A stretch of 64,000 nt of DNA from Oxalobacteraceae sp. CFBP 8761 (GTDB taxonomy: Bacteria > Pseudomonadota > Gammaproteobacteria > Burkholderiales > Burkholderiaceae_D): contig JACYUE010000004.1 of the NCBI GenBank assembly GCA_014841595.1, positions 55,612 to 119,611 of the forward strand, written 5' to 3'. Positions 17,382 through 26,197 of this stretch are shown here, piece after piece; position 1 is the first letter of the stretch; each line of letters opens with the position of its first letter. Both the position numbers and the translations under genes were made by a program. Below the pieces are notes generated by a model that did no database searches, was not told the origin of the DNA, and saw only the letters and a program-made list of their open reading frames with translations.

Positions 17382-19955
17382 ATGCCCAATCAACTGCTTG
17401 CCCACTATCTGGCCGCGCCGGATGGTTTCGATGAAATGCTGGGCGCCGACAAGGCGCCGCGCGCGCACTGGCGTGCGATGCTTGCCAACCTGGAGCATGA
17501 AGCACCGGACATGATGCGCCAGCGTCTGGAGATGGTGCAGCGCCAGGTACGTGAAAACGGCGTCAGCTACAACGTGCTGGCCGACGCCGGCACCAGGCCG
17601 CGCCAGTGGGACCTGAACGTGCTGCCCCTGATCCTGCCGCACGAGGAATGGAGCGGCATCGAAGCGGCAGTGATCCAGCGCGCCACCCTGCTCAACAAGA
17701 TCCTGGGTGACGTGTATGGCGAGCAGGCGATGCTGCGCGAAGGCTTGCTGCCGTCGGCGCTGATCCATGGCCACGCGGGCTTTCTGCGCCCGTGCCACGG
17801 CATGCGCCACCATGACGACGTGGCGCTGCATTTCTATGCGGTCGACCTGGCGCGCGCGCCCGACGGCCGCTGGTGGGTGATGGCCGACCGCACGCAGGCG
17901 CCGTCGGGCGCCGGCTACGCACTCGAAAACCGGTCGATCATCGCTCCTACCTTCCCCGACCTGCTGCGCGAACTGAAGGTGCAGCCGGTGTCGCCGTTCT
18001 TCCGCACCATGCACGACAGCCTGGTGCACTGGGGCCGGCTGTGTGCGGCCCATGGCGACAAGCCGGCGCCGCTGCGCGAAGGCGAAATGCCGCTGATCGT
18101 GCTGCTCACGCCTGGCCCGCGCAGCGAAAGCTATTACGAGCAGGCCTATCTGGCGCGCTACCTGGGCCTGACGCTGGTCGAAGGGGGCGACCTGACGGTG
18201 CGCGACGGCGTCGTCTTCATCAAGACGCTGGCCGGGCTGCACCGGGTGCATGTGATCATGCGCCGGGTCGACGACGAATCGTGCGATCCGCTCGAGCTGC
18301 AAAATTCGCTGCTCGGCGTGGCCGGCCTGACCCAGGCCGCCATGCGCGGCAATGTGGTGGTGGCCAACAGCCTCGGTTCGAGCCTGCTCGAGTCTGGCGC
18401 CCTGCTCGGCTTCCTGCCGGCGCTGTCCAAGCGCCTGCTGGGCGAGCCGCTCAAGATGCCCTCGGTGGCGACCTGGTGGTGCGGTGAACCGGCCGCGCTC
18501 GAAACGGTGATCACCAGACTCGATCGCCTGGTGATCAAACCGAGTGGCGCGATGCCTTTCCAGCCGGCCGTGTTCGGCCAGGATCTCGACGGCGAGGCGC
18601 GCGCAGCGTTCATTGCCAATCTGCGCGCCAATCCCAACCATTACATCGCGCAGGAACTGGTGCGCCTGTCGCAGGCACCGGTGTGGAAGGATGGCCGCGC
18701 GCCCGGCCTGCAGGCGCGCGCGGTGGGTCTGCGCGTGTTTGCCTGCGCCACGCCGAATGGCTATGTCGTGATGCCGGGCGGCCTGACCCGCGTGGCCACC
18801 GGACCCGACGCGCGCGTGCTGACGATGCAGATGGGCGGCGCCAGCAAGGACACCTGGGTCCAGGCGCGCGCCCGCGTCGACACGCATCGCCTGCAAAAAA
18901 GCAGCATCACGGGTGAAGACCTGGTGCGCGAAGACAGCAACCTGTCGAGCCGCGTGGCCGAAAACCTGCTGTGGTTCGGGCGCCATGCCGAACGCAGCGA
19001 CAATATCTGCCGCCTGCTGCGGGTCGCGCTCAATATCCTGTTCAATGTGCGCTTCGACCAGCGCGGCGCCGAGTGGCCGACCGTCGAGGCGCTGTGCATC
19101 TGGTTCGGTTTGCTGGATCCGCAGCGCAAGCCGGCAGCACCCGCCGTTACGGGATCAAGCAAGTTGCCGGGCACTGCCAGCGCCCTGCCGGCCCCGATCT
19201 TCACCGACGCCGAGATCGAATCGGCGCTGCTGCTGGCGGTGGTGTCGCCTGCCGTTCCGGGCCTGGCGCGCCAGCAGCAGCAGTTGCACCGGATCGCCGG
19301 CCAGCTGCACGAGCGCTTCTCGGTCGACAACTGGCGCGCCCTGAACCGCATGGTGCAGCCGGTCGCGCCGCCTGGCGAGCGGCCGTCGCAGTCGGGCGTC
19401 ATGACGATTCTCGACGATGCCGCCGCGGCACTGATGACGCTGGCCGGCTTTGCCCTCGACGGCATGGTGCGCGACCTCGGCTGGCGCTTCATGTCGATCG
19501 GCCGGCGCCTGGAGCGCCTGCAGTTCCAGGCGGTCGTGCTGCAGCGCGCACTGGCGATGGATGAAAACGGTAATCTCGACTGGGTGCTCGAACTGTCCGA
19601 CAGCATCATCACCTACCGCGCCCGCTACCGCGCCCAGCCCGAGTGGCTGCCGGTGCTCGACCTGCTGCTGCTGGACGAAACCAACCCGCGCTCGATCGTG
19701 TTCCAGTTGAACGGCATCATCGGCACGCTGGGCAAGGTCACGCAGGCCCAGGGCGCCGGGGGCCTGGACCTGTTGGCACCACTGAAGGCCGAACTGACCG
19801 CGCTCGACCCGGGCGTCGACCTGAAGCATGGCAACGCGCTGCTCAGCGACCTGCTCAGCCGTATCGGGCAGGCCAGCGCGGCCTTGTCCGAACAGATCGG
19901 CGTCCAGTTTTTCAGCTATACCGCCAACGGCCGGCAAAGGAACCGTACCTCATGA
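17382..19955 (+). CDS. Fused circularly permuted ATP-grasp / alpha-E protein
   Basis: An 857-residue fusion. Residues about 1-500 are a permuted ATP-grasp domain, with blocks parallel to the stand-alone enzyme (TQAPSGAGYALENRS, IVLLTPGPRSESYYEQAYLARYLG, VMPGGLTRVATG, GGASKDTWVQ). Residues about 525-855 are an alpha-E domain beginning NLSSRVAENLLWFGRHAERSDN. A short Pro/Ala insertion lies near residue 590. The fusion shows that the two domains act together. Its stop overlaps the next gene's start (ATGA), so translation is coupled. Probably an amide-ligase activity; substrate unknown. Confidence 0.9.
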   Translation: MPNQLLAHYLAAPDGFDEMLGADKAPRAHWRAMLANLEHEAPDMMRQRLEMVQRQVRENGVSYNVLADAGTRPRQWDLNVLPLILPHEEWSGIEAAVIQRATLLNKILGDVYGEQAMLREGLLPSALIHGHAGFLRPCHGMRHHDDVALHFYAVDLARAPDGRWWVMADRTQAPSGAGYALENRSIIAPTFPDLLRELKVQPVSPFFRTMHDSLVHWGRLCAAHGDKPAPLREGEMPLIVLLTPGPRSESYYEQAYLARYLGLTLVEGGDLTVRDGVVFIKTLAGLHRVHVIMRRVDDESCDPLELQNSLLGVAGLTQAAMRGNVVVANSLGSSLLESGALLGFLPALSKRLLGEPLKMPSVATWWCGEPAALETVITRLDRLVIKPSGAMPFQPAVFGQDLDGEARAAFIANLRANPNHYIAQELVRLSQAPVWKDGRAPGLQARAVGLRVFACATPNGYVVMPGGLTRVATGPDARVLTMQMGGASKDTWVQARARVDTHRLQKSSITGEDLVREDSNLSSRVAENLLWFGRHAERSDNICRLLRVALNILFNVRFDQRGAEWPTVEALCIWFGLLDPQRKPAAPAVTGSSKLPGTASALPAPIFTDAEIESALLLAVVSPAVPGLARQQQQLHRIAGQLHERFSVDNWRALNRMVQPVAPPGERPSQSGVMTILDDAAAALMTLAGFALDGMVRDLGWRFMSIGRRLERLQFQAVVLQRALAMDENGNLDWVLELSDSIITYRARYRAQPEWLPVLDLLLLDETNPRSIVFQLNGIIGTLGKVTQAQGAGGLDLLAPLKAELTALDPGVDLKHGNALLSDLLSRIGQASAALSEQIGVQFFSYTANGRQRNRTS

Positions 19956-20887
19956 CCGATTTGCTGCCGGGCGCCGTGGGCGCCGACGTGATTGCCCGCT
20001 ATCGCGTGGTGCACGAGACGCGCTACAAGTACAACAGCATGGTGACGCTGTCGCAGCAATACCTGCACCTGACGCCGCGCTCGTTCGCGTGCCAGCAGAC
20101 CGAGTCGCACCTGATCTGGCTCGACCCGGTGATCAACGACAGCAACGAGGGCGTCGATTACTTCGGCAACATCACGCGCCACGTGGCGCTGACCGTGCCG
20201 CATGACAGCCTGCTGGTGCACGCCGAATCGACGGTCTCGCTGCGCCCGCGCTACACGCTGGCGCAGATCGCCGGCACGTTGTCGTGGGAATCCGTGCGCG
20301 ACATGATGGACAAGGAAAAAAGCGCAGCCACGCTGGAAGCCTGCCGCTACCTGTATGCGTCGCCCCATGTCGCGCTGTTCCCGGAACTGGAAGCCTATGC
20401 GCGCGAGAGCTACGTCCCGGGCCGCCCGCAGCTCGACGCAGCGCTCGACCTGACGCACCGGATCTTCGACGACTTCGAATTCGACAGCAAGGCCACCGAC
20501 ATCTCGACGCCGCTCGACCAGGTGCTGCGCGGCCGGCGCGGCGTGTGCCAGGATTTCGCGCAGCTGATGATCGGCTGCCTGCGCAGCATCGGCCTGCCGG
20601 CGCGCTATGTCAGCGGCTACATCCTGACGCACCCGCCGGAAGGCAAGCCGCGCCTGATCGGGGCCGATGCCTCGCACGCGTGGGTCTCGGTGTTCTGCCC
20701 GGCGCTGGGCTGGGTCGATTTCGATCCGACCAACCGCTGTCTCGTGCAGCATGAGCACATCACGCTAGGCTGGGGCCGCGACTTCAGCGACGTGACGCCG
20801 ATGCGCGGCATCGTGCTGGGTGGCGGCAAACAGGAGCTCGACGTGCAGGTGACAGTGACGCCGCTGCCGCTGCCCGGCGCGGCATGA
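19952..20887 (+). CDS. Transglutaminase-like protein, plus-strand arm
   Basis: A 311-residue transglutaminase-like protein. The triad is Cys199 (RRGVCQDFAQLM), His242 (SHAWVSVFCP) and Asp258 (DFDPTNRC), preceded by an N-terminal beta domain (about 12-100). The ATG at 19952 overlaps the fusion gene's TGA by four bases, so I reject the longer upstream frame. It is the third gene of the plus-strand arm (DUF2126-transglutaminase, fusion, transglutaminase). This three-gene set recurs in many proteobacteria and is predicted to make or trim a peptide; no product is known. Confidence 0.9.
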   Translation: MTDLLPGAVGADVIARYRVVHETRYKYNSMVTLSQQYLHLTPRSFACQQTESHLIWLDPVINDSNEGVDYFGNITRHVALTVPHDSLLVHAESTVSLRPRYTLAQIAGTLSWESVRDMMDKEKSAATLEACRYLYASPHVALFPELEAYARESYVPGRPQLDAALDLTHRIFDDFEFDSKATDISTPLDQVLRGRRGVCQDFAQLMIGCLRSIGLPARYVSGYILTHPPEGKPRLIGADASHAWVSVFCPALGWVDFDPTNRCLVQHEHITLGWGRDFSDVTPMRGIVLGGGKQELDVQVTVTPLPLPGAA

Positions 20888-20912
20888 CGCCAGGATCACA
20901 ACCAGCACAGCC

Positions 20913-21067
20913 GGGGTCAGGTCTGACATTTGGACACGGACTCTTCCTTGATGTCTTCGCTTGGGATTTTATAGATAGATTTTTGTCGAGCTCGTGTCTG
21001 AATGTCAGACCTGACCCCGATTGTATTGTCGAGCTCGTGTCCGAATGTCAGACCTGACCCCGATTGT
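20913..21067. repeat. Cluster of TGTCAGACCTGACCCC-type repeats
   Basis: A 42-base unit with core GAATGTCAGACCTGACCCC occurs twice in tandem, at 20983-21024 and 21026-21067, with one mismatch. An inverted partial copy (GGGGTCAGGTCTGACATTTGGACACGG) starts at 20913. The core contains the imperfect palindrome GTCAGACCTGAC and the flank has GAGCTC. The arms could pair over a 45-base spacer. Such repeats look like a dispersed genomic element. No transposase is nearby. Confidence 0.75.
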
Positions 21068-21112
21068 GGGTGACGGTAATGATGCTGCCCGGCGCGGCGT
21101 GATGTGAGCAAG

Positions 21113-21148
21113 GCAGCGGCCATGCCCCCTGGTGGGGATGGCCGCTGC
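21113..21148 (-). terminator. Strong hairpin downstream of the lectin gene
   Basis: GCAGCGGCCAT (21113-21123) pairs with ATGGCCGCTGC (21138-21148), extended inside by CCCC/GGGG. It lies eight bases past the lectin stop on the minus strand. No T-run follows on that strand, so it may stabilise the 3' end rather than be a classical terminator. Confidence 0.6.
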
Positions 21149-21155
21149 AGGGTCT

Positions 21156-21986
21156 TTACATCGGCAATTCCGTACCGCGGTAGCCGATCACGCCTTCGCC
21201 GCTGTAGGTCATGCCGCCATGCAGGTTGTTACCCTGGTTGCCGGACGTGACATTGAGCGCCACGCTGTGCTGGCCGGCGCGGCAGCCGATCAGCCAGATA
21301 CCGCCCGGATGCCATGCGGACGACGTGTCGCCCCACTGGTTTTCGACCTGGTAGTTGTTGCCGGCGACCGCCGTGGCGCGCACGCGGATGGGGCCTTCGC
21401 CCGCATACGTCATGGTGCCGGTCAGGGTCTTGCCGCCATCGGTCGACGTCAGGTCGACCGCGAGCACGGCCTGGTCGCGGCAACCGAGCACCGAGATGCC
21501 GCCCTGGTGCCAGGGCGCGAACCCGCCGCCCCACTGGTTTTCGACAGCGTACACGGCACCATCGCTCGTCTGGCTCTGGAAGCCGATCGGGCCTTCGCCG
21601 CTGTAGGTCATCGTCCCCTTCAGCGTGGCGCCGTTGTCGCCCGATTCGACATGGATGGCGACCACGCTCTGGCCAGGGCGGCAGCCGATCACCCACGTCC
21701 CGCCCGGATGCCATGGCGCCGACGAACCGCCCCACTGGTTTTCGACGATGTATGTGTTGCTCTGGGTCAGAGTGGCGCGAAAGCCGATAGCGCCTTCGCC
21801 TGCGTATTTCATTTGTCCGGTGAGCGTTTTGCCGTTGTCGCTCGACGTGAGGTCGAGCGCCACCACGTGCTGGCCGGGCCGTGCGCCAATGATCCACATG
21901 CCGCCTTCATGCCACTGCGCGGAGGTCCCGCCCCACTGGTTCTGCACGTGATGCAGATTGTTCGTGGCCTTGCTTGTTTTGGACAT
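21156..21986 (-). CDS. OAA/MBHA-family lectin with four 67-residue repeats
   Basis: A 276-residue protein made only of four tandem repeats. The signature NQWGG/NQWGD occurs at residues 16, 83, 150 and 216, a period of 66-67. Each repeat runs VENQWGG, W-H-x-GG, (I/L)GxR, TLxGTMTY, then GEGPIGF. This is the layout of Oscillatoria agardhii agglutinin homologues, Myxococcus haemagglutinin MBHA and the Burkholderia four-repeat lectin, which bind high-mannose glycans. No signal peptide, as in known members. AAGGAGT before the ATG supports the start. It is transcribed alone; the following hairpin ends the unit. Mannose binding is inferred. Confidence 0.92.
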   Translation of the reverse strand: MSKTSKATNNLHHVQNQWGGTSAQWHEGGMWIIGARPGQHVVALDLTSSDNGKTLTGQMKYAGEGAIGFRATLTQSNTYIVENQWGGSSAPWHPGGTWVIGCRPGQSVVAIHVESGDNGATLKGTMTYSGEGPIGFQSQTSDGAVYAVENQWGGGFAPWHQGGISVLGCRDQAVLAVDLTSTDGGKTLTGTMTYAGEGPIRVRATAVAGNNYQVENQWGDTSSAWHPGGIWLIGCRAGQHSVALNVTSGNQGNNLHGGMTYSGEGVIGYRGTELPM

Positions 21987-22274
21987 GCCTGACTCCTTCT
22001 TGATCTGCGCAGCAGAACGGCGCTGCCCCGGTGGTGCGCAGGCTGGCTGCGCCTGGCGACTCTGTCGATGATGTATTTTTGAGGGAGAAAAATATCTCTA
22101 GCGAACTTTATTTTGCGCTATTCAGCCGGCCAAATTACTGTCAGATGAGCAAGTTTTTTTAAAACGGAATACTCCTACGGGTGTGCTTCCTTGTTTCCCA
22201 AAAGCGCATCCTGTATGCATGACATCGCGCCCGAACTGATGGACCAGATTTTCAGATCAAATGTCATTTAGAAT

Positions 22275-23639
22275 ATGTTCATGGAATACACTGTGGGCGC
22301 CCCGATTGCCAACTTCACGGACTTGCTGCTCGACGCCGTCTGCATGGTCGACGCCGGCGGCCGGTTCGTCTACGTCAGTGCCGCCTGTGTCAACATTTTC
22401 GGCTATACGCAGCAGGAAATGATTGGCATGACCATGATCGACCTGGTCGCACCGGCCGACCGCGCGCGCACGCTCGCTGTGGCGCAAGAGGTCATGAATG
22501 GCCAGGTCCATACCAACTTTGAAAACCGTTATGTGCGCAAGAATGGCGACATCGTGCATATCATGTGGTCGGCGCGCTGGTCCGAGGCCGATCAGCTGCG
22601 CGTGGCCGTTGCGCGCGACGTAACTGCCCTGAAGCAGGCGCAGGCGATGCAGTCGGTGCTGTACGCGATTTCAGAAGCGGCCCATGCAAGCGATGACCTG
22701 GCCGACCTGTTCGAGCGCAGCCACGCCATCGTCCACGAGTTCCTGCCGGCCTGCTGCTTTGCGGTCGCCTTGTGCGATACGGCCGGCCAGGACATCGACT
22801 TCGCCTACCTCGTGGACGACGGCGCCCCGTGCGATGCAGCGCTGATGCCGCTGCTGTGCGAGGCAGTAGCGCAGTGCGCTGCGCCACTGCTGCTTGCCCC
22901 CGGCGCACAGTCCGTCCTGCCGGCGCCCTTGCAGGCAGCAGCGGCGAGCCTGGCAGGCGGCGCACTGGCCGTACCGATGACCACGACCGACGGCGTCGTT
23001 GGCGTCATCGCGCTGCGCAACGGCCCGGATGACGCCCCATACCGGACGCAGGACCGCGATTTGCTGGTGTTCGTGGCCGATCAGCTCGCCGCGGCCATCG
23101 GACGCAAGCAACTGCATGCGCAACTACGTTTCATGGCCCTGCATGACGAGCTGACCCGCCTGCCAAACCGGCGCCTGTTCCACGACCGCCTCGACACCGC
23201 GCTCGCGCATGCCCGCCGCCAGCAGGAACGCCTGGCGCTGCTGTTCCTTGACTTGAACCGCTTCAAGCAGGTCAACGACAACTTTGGTCACGCCTGTGGC
23301 GACCGCTTGCTGCAGGAGGTCGCGCGCCGTGTCTCGGCCTGCCTGCGCAACAGCGATACGCTGGCCCGCCTGGGCGGCGATGAATTCGTCGTCTTGTTGG
23401 AAGACATCGTGCTGGCGGCCGATGCGGGGCTGGTCCTGGACAAGATCCACCAGGCGCTGGCGGCGCCTGTCGATCTGGGCGACGGGCACCGGCTGCAGAT
23501 TTCCGTCAGCGTCGGTGTCGCGCACTATCCCGAGCATGGGAGTACTCGTGAAGAACTCATCGCGCATGCCGACAAGGCGATGTATGCCGCCAAGGCGGCC
23601 TCACCGCTTGCCGGATCAGGGGCGCATCAGCCGGCCTGA
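22275..23639 (+). CDS. PAS-GAF-GGDEF diguanylate cyclase
   Basis: A 454-residue sensor cyclase. A PAS domain spans about residues 10-125, a GAF-like domain 135-275 and the GGDEF domain 285-445. The active site is intact: GGDEF at 367-371. The inhibitory site RxxD (Arg358, Asp361) sits five residues before it, so product feedback by c-di-GMP is expected. No transmembrane segment, so it senses in the cytoplasm. The ligand of PAS or GAF is not evident. The start is weakly supported (no clear ribosome-binding site; ATG 22281 is an alternative). Its end overlaps the convergent neighbour by 13 bases. Confidence 0.9.
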   Translation: MFMEYTVGAPIANFTDLLLDAVCMVDAGGRFVYVSAACVNIFGYTQQEMIGMTMIDLVAPADRARTLAVAQEVMNGQVHTNFENRYVRKNGDIVHIMWSARWSEADQLRVAVARDVTALKQAQAMQSVLYAISEAAHASDDLADLFERSHAIVHEFLPACCFAVALCDTAGQDIDFAYLVDDGAPCDAALMPLLCEAVAQCAAPLLLAPGAQSVLPAPLQAAAASLAGGALAVPMTTTDGVVGVIALRNGPDDAPYRTQDRDLLVFVADQLAAAIGRKQLHAQLRFMALHDELTRLPNRRLFHDRLDTALAHARRQQERLALLFLDLNRFKQVNDNFGHACGDRLLQEVARRVSACLRNSDTLARLGGDEFVVLLEDIVLAADAGLVLDKIHQALAAPVDLGDGHRLQISVSVGVAHYPEHGSTREELIAHADKAMYAAKAASPLAGSGAHQPA

Positions 23640-24307
23640 TCGGCATCCCTGCGGCCCAGGCCCGGCGCCATCCCCATGGCCATGCCACCGCCGCCGCCAT
23701 CGGCATTGCCGCCGCCATTGCCACCGCCCCGGTTACCGCCCGCCTCGCCCTTGCCACGCGCCGCGCCGCCCTGGGTGCGCGTCGGCCCCTGCAGCGGAAT
23801 CAGCACATCGGCCGGCATCGGCCCCAGGTCCAGTGCGCTGCGGATGAAACCGCGCAGGCTGATCACCAGGTCCGCCGTGTGGATCGGCCGGCCGGCTGCC
23901 ATGTCGGCCGCGGCCTGCCCCGCCAGCCGGCAATGCTCTTCGGTCCCCAGCAGCAGGATGTCCGCCAGCGCGGCCTCGACCGCGTCGCGCATGCGGCGTG
24001 ACCGCTCGGAGCTGAAGGTTTCCTCGGCCACTGCCAGGCCGCCCTCCCCGGCCCGGGCGCGCTCATGCAGGTCGCGCAAATGGGTCGGGTCGACCGTCAG
24101 CTGGCCCGTGAACGAGCCGCCCAGCGTGCGGTAGGCTGCGATCAGCGTCTTGAGCCGCTCGTTGATCTGGCGGTTCATGCGCTCGCGCCGCTGCTGGATC
24201 GTCTGCATGATGATGAGGCGGATACCCACGCCCAGCAAGGTGATGACGGCAAGTCCGATGATGGTCGTCATCGCCCCTTGCCACGAACTGAAATCCATTG
24301 AGCGCAT
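23627..24307 (-). CDS. Unknown membrane-anchored protein with Gly-rich tail
   Basis: A 226-residue protein from ATG 24307, which has GAGG five bases upstream; a GTG at 24361 would add 18 residues. One N-terminal transmembrane helix (about 8-30) is followed by a charged helical cytoplasmic part. The last 50 residues are Gly/Asn-rich (GGNRGGGNGGGNADGGGGG), then MAMGMAPGLGRR. No family recognised. It runs opposite the diguanylate cyclase, with tail-to-tail overlap, and is divergent from the sulfotransferase gene. Function unknown. Confidence 0.65.
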   Translation of the reverse strand: MRSMDFSSWQGAMTTIIGLAVITLLGVGIRLIIMQTIQQRRERMNRQINERLKTLIAAYRTLGGSFTGQLTVDPTHLRDLHERARAGEGGLAVAEETFSSERSRRMRDAVEAALADILLLGTEEHCRLAGQAAADMAAGRPIHTADLVISLRGFIRSALDLGPMPADVLIPLQGPTRTQGGAARGKGEAGGNRGGGNGGGNADGGGGGMAMGMAPGLGRRDADQAG

Positions 24308-24428
24308 GCTTGCCTCGGCAAAGTCTGAAGGATGCCAGTGTAACGATTCGTCGTTCGTCACATGCGGGTCAGCAGTGCGTGTGTGAGACTATCGTCTCGT
24401 GACACAACCGCTTCCCGGGAGATGAACG

Positions 24429-25358
24429 ATGACGATCAAGCATGTATTCATTGTCGGCGTCGCAAAATGCGGCACCACGGCGCTGTCGGAATGGATGGTC
24501 GTCAACGGCCTGGCCGAAGACCGCGTGCCGGGCGAAAAAGAGCCCTATCTGTATGCAAACGACGAGCCACACGCGGCGCGTTCGCGCAGGGCCAGTCTGC
24601 CGCTGCTCGATGCCAGCGCCGGGTATGCCTTCGATCCGGCCACCGTGCAGCGCCTGCCGCAGCACGACACGCGCCTGGTCCTGTGCCTGCGCAACCAGTT
24701 TGAGCGGATGTGGAGCTTCTACAAGATGTTCAAACTCGACTCGCTGGGCGGGGACCAGGCACGGGACTATTTTTCATCGTATCAATCCGAACACAGCGGG
24801 ACAGGCCGCGCGCCGCGTGAGGCCAGCACCTTTTCGGCGACCGTGATCCGTATCTGCCAGGCCTACTTTCCAAGGCGTTTGCATCTGATCGTTGAAGGCT
24901 ATGCGCGGCACGAACTGGAACATCTTTGCACGCATACCTTCATGCAGCGCATCGAGTACGAATTCGCGTTCTACCTGTCGCGCAAACAATTCCCTTTTTT
25001 CTCCATCATTTCCAACAGCTTTTACTACACCCCGCTGCGCACGCTGCTGGAACGCTACCTGCCGTCCGACCTGTCCGTCATCTGCGTCAGCCGGCTTGAC
25101 GATGCCGACGCGCGCCGCCGTTTCGTCGACGCCGTATTCGAGAGATCGGTCGACACGCCGCCCGTTCCCGTCGTCTTCAGCAGCACCGACATTGCCATCG
25201 ACGAAGCACGGCCCGATTTCAACGACCGTGCATTCGACACGCTGCGCGCCTGCCTGCGGTACGACCTGGTTCAGGCACGGGGCCTGATCGCCACGACATG
25301 CCTGGGCGACAGCCTGCTGGACCATGCAGAACTGGACCGTTACCTCGCGGCCACGTAA
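24429..25358 (+). CDS. Sulfotransferase domain protein
   Basis: A 309-residue soluble sulfotransferase. The N-terminal FIVGVAKCGTTALSEWM is the PAPS 5'-phosphosulfate loop. RLVLCLRNQFERMWSFYKMF is the 3'-phosphate-binding block (R-N-x-x-x-R-x-x-S-x-Y). It is expected to move sulfate from PAPS to a hydroxyl or amine of a carbohydrate or lipid. GGAG seven bases upstream of the ATG. The next gene on the strand, a HAD hydrolase, begins about 108 bases later. A linked glycan pathway is not in the window, so the acceptor cannot be named. Confidence 0.8.
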   Translation: MTIKHVFIVGVAKCGTTALSEWMVVNGLAEDRVPGEKEPYLYANDEPHAARSRRASLPLLDASAGYAFDPATVQRLPQHDTRLVLCLRNQFERMWSFYKMFKLDSLGGDQARDYFSSYQSEHSGTGRAPREASTFSATVIRICQAYFPRRLHLIVEGYARHELEHLCTHTFMQRIEYEFAFYLSRKQFPFFSIISNSFYYTPLRTLLERYLPSDLSVICVSRLDDADARRRFVDAVFERSVDTPPVPVVFSSTDIAIDEARPDFNDRAFDTLRACLRYDLVQARGLIATTCLGDSLLDHAELDRYLAAT

Positions 25359-25465
25359 CGCGCACGTTGTCATACCCCTGTCATGACAGCATCCGATGAT
25401 GGTGCACAGTGGTCACCGGCAGGGTTGACAGGCCGGTCCGGTCAACGGCATCGGGAGCGCTACAC

Positions 25466-26197
25466 ATGTACAACAGCGATAAACGGCTTCTCATTCTCGA
25501 CGCGGATGGCACCACCATCGATGCATTTTCCGCGATCGCCATGGCCTTCAACCAGCACGGCTGCGTGCTCGGCGCCGAAACGGCATTCCAGAAACGGCAC
25601 CACCTGCTCAAGTACGTGGGCGGCCTGAAACAATTCCCGTCGATTATCAAGAAAAACCTGCGCAAGAACAGCCGCGCCAAACTGGTCGACACGCTGACCG
25701 ACATCTACCGGCAAGAAGCCCGGCTGTATGACGGGATCCCCGACCTGATCCGCGAACTGATCGCCGCGCCCGGCATCACGGTGGGCATCGTCACGCGCAA
25801 CATCACGATCGAGCCCCTGGAAACGCTGCGCCAGCTGTTCCTGCGCCACGATATCGATATCGGCGCACTGGATTTTCTGGAACATATTCCACTCAAGGAC
25901 AAGAAGACGGCGTCGTTTCGGGCCGTACGCGAGCGCTTCGGCGTCAATCCGGCGCGCGGCTATATCTGCGGCGACGAGCACAAGGATTTCACGGCGGCGG
26001 CCCATACCGGCATGCACCCGTTCATGGTCTCGTACGGGTTCGAAGACTACGATCGCCTGACGAACAAGTTTGCCATTCCACCGGAACTGATTTCGCGCAC
26101 GTCGGGCGAGTTATGCGATCGCGTGCGCCATGCACTGGACCTGGTTCAGGCGCCGTACCAGAACAGCACCGCGCTGATGGCGCCGAACAACCAGTAA
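25466..26197 (+). CDS. HAD family hydrolase
   Basis: A 243-residue HAD phosphatase-like protein. Motif I is LDADGTTID (Asp12, Asp14), motif II is IVTRN with Thr, and motif IV is ICGDEHKDF. A helical cap lies between. I start at ATG 25466, which has GGGAG about nine bases upstream, giving MYNSDKRLLILDADG. It follows the sulfotransferase gene. Phosphate-ester hydrolysis is likely; substrate unknown. The 3' end overlaps the convergent membrane-protein gene by about 52 bases. Confidence 0.8.
   Translation: MYNSDKRLLILDADGTTIDAFSAIAMAFNQHGCVLGAETAFQKRHHLLKYVGGLKQFPSIIKKNLRKNSRAKLVDTLTDIYRQEARLYDGIPDLIRELIAAPGITVGIVTRNITIEPLETLRQLFLRHDIDIGALDFLEHIPLKDKKTASFRAVRERFGVNPARGYICGDEHKDFTAAAHTGMHPFMVSYGFEDYDRLTNKFAIPPELISRTSGELCDRVRHALDLVQAPYQNSTALMAPNNQ

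Noticed and set aside
14556..18986. Very long minus-strand open frame (about 1476 codons) across the plus-strand arm
   Set aside because: It is the antisense of strongly conserved genes; composition (His/Arg/Gln-rich) and lack of motifs mark it as a GC-bias shadow.
20917..21123. 68-codon minus-strand frame across the repeat cluster
   Set aside because: It is made of the repeat units themselves and has no ribosome-binding site.
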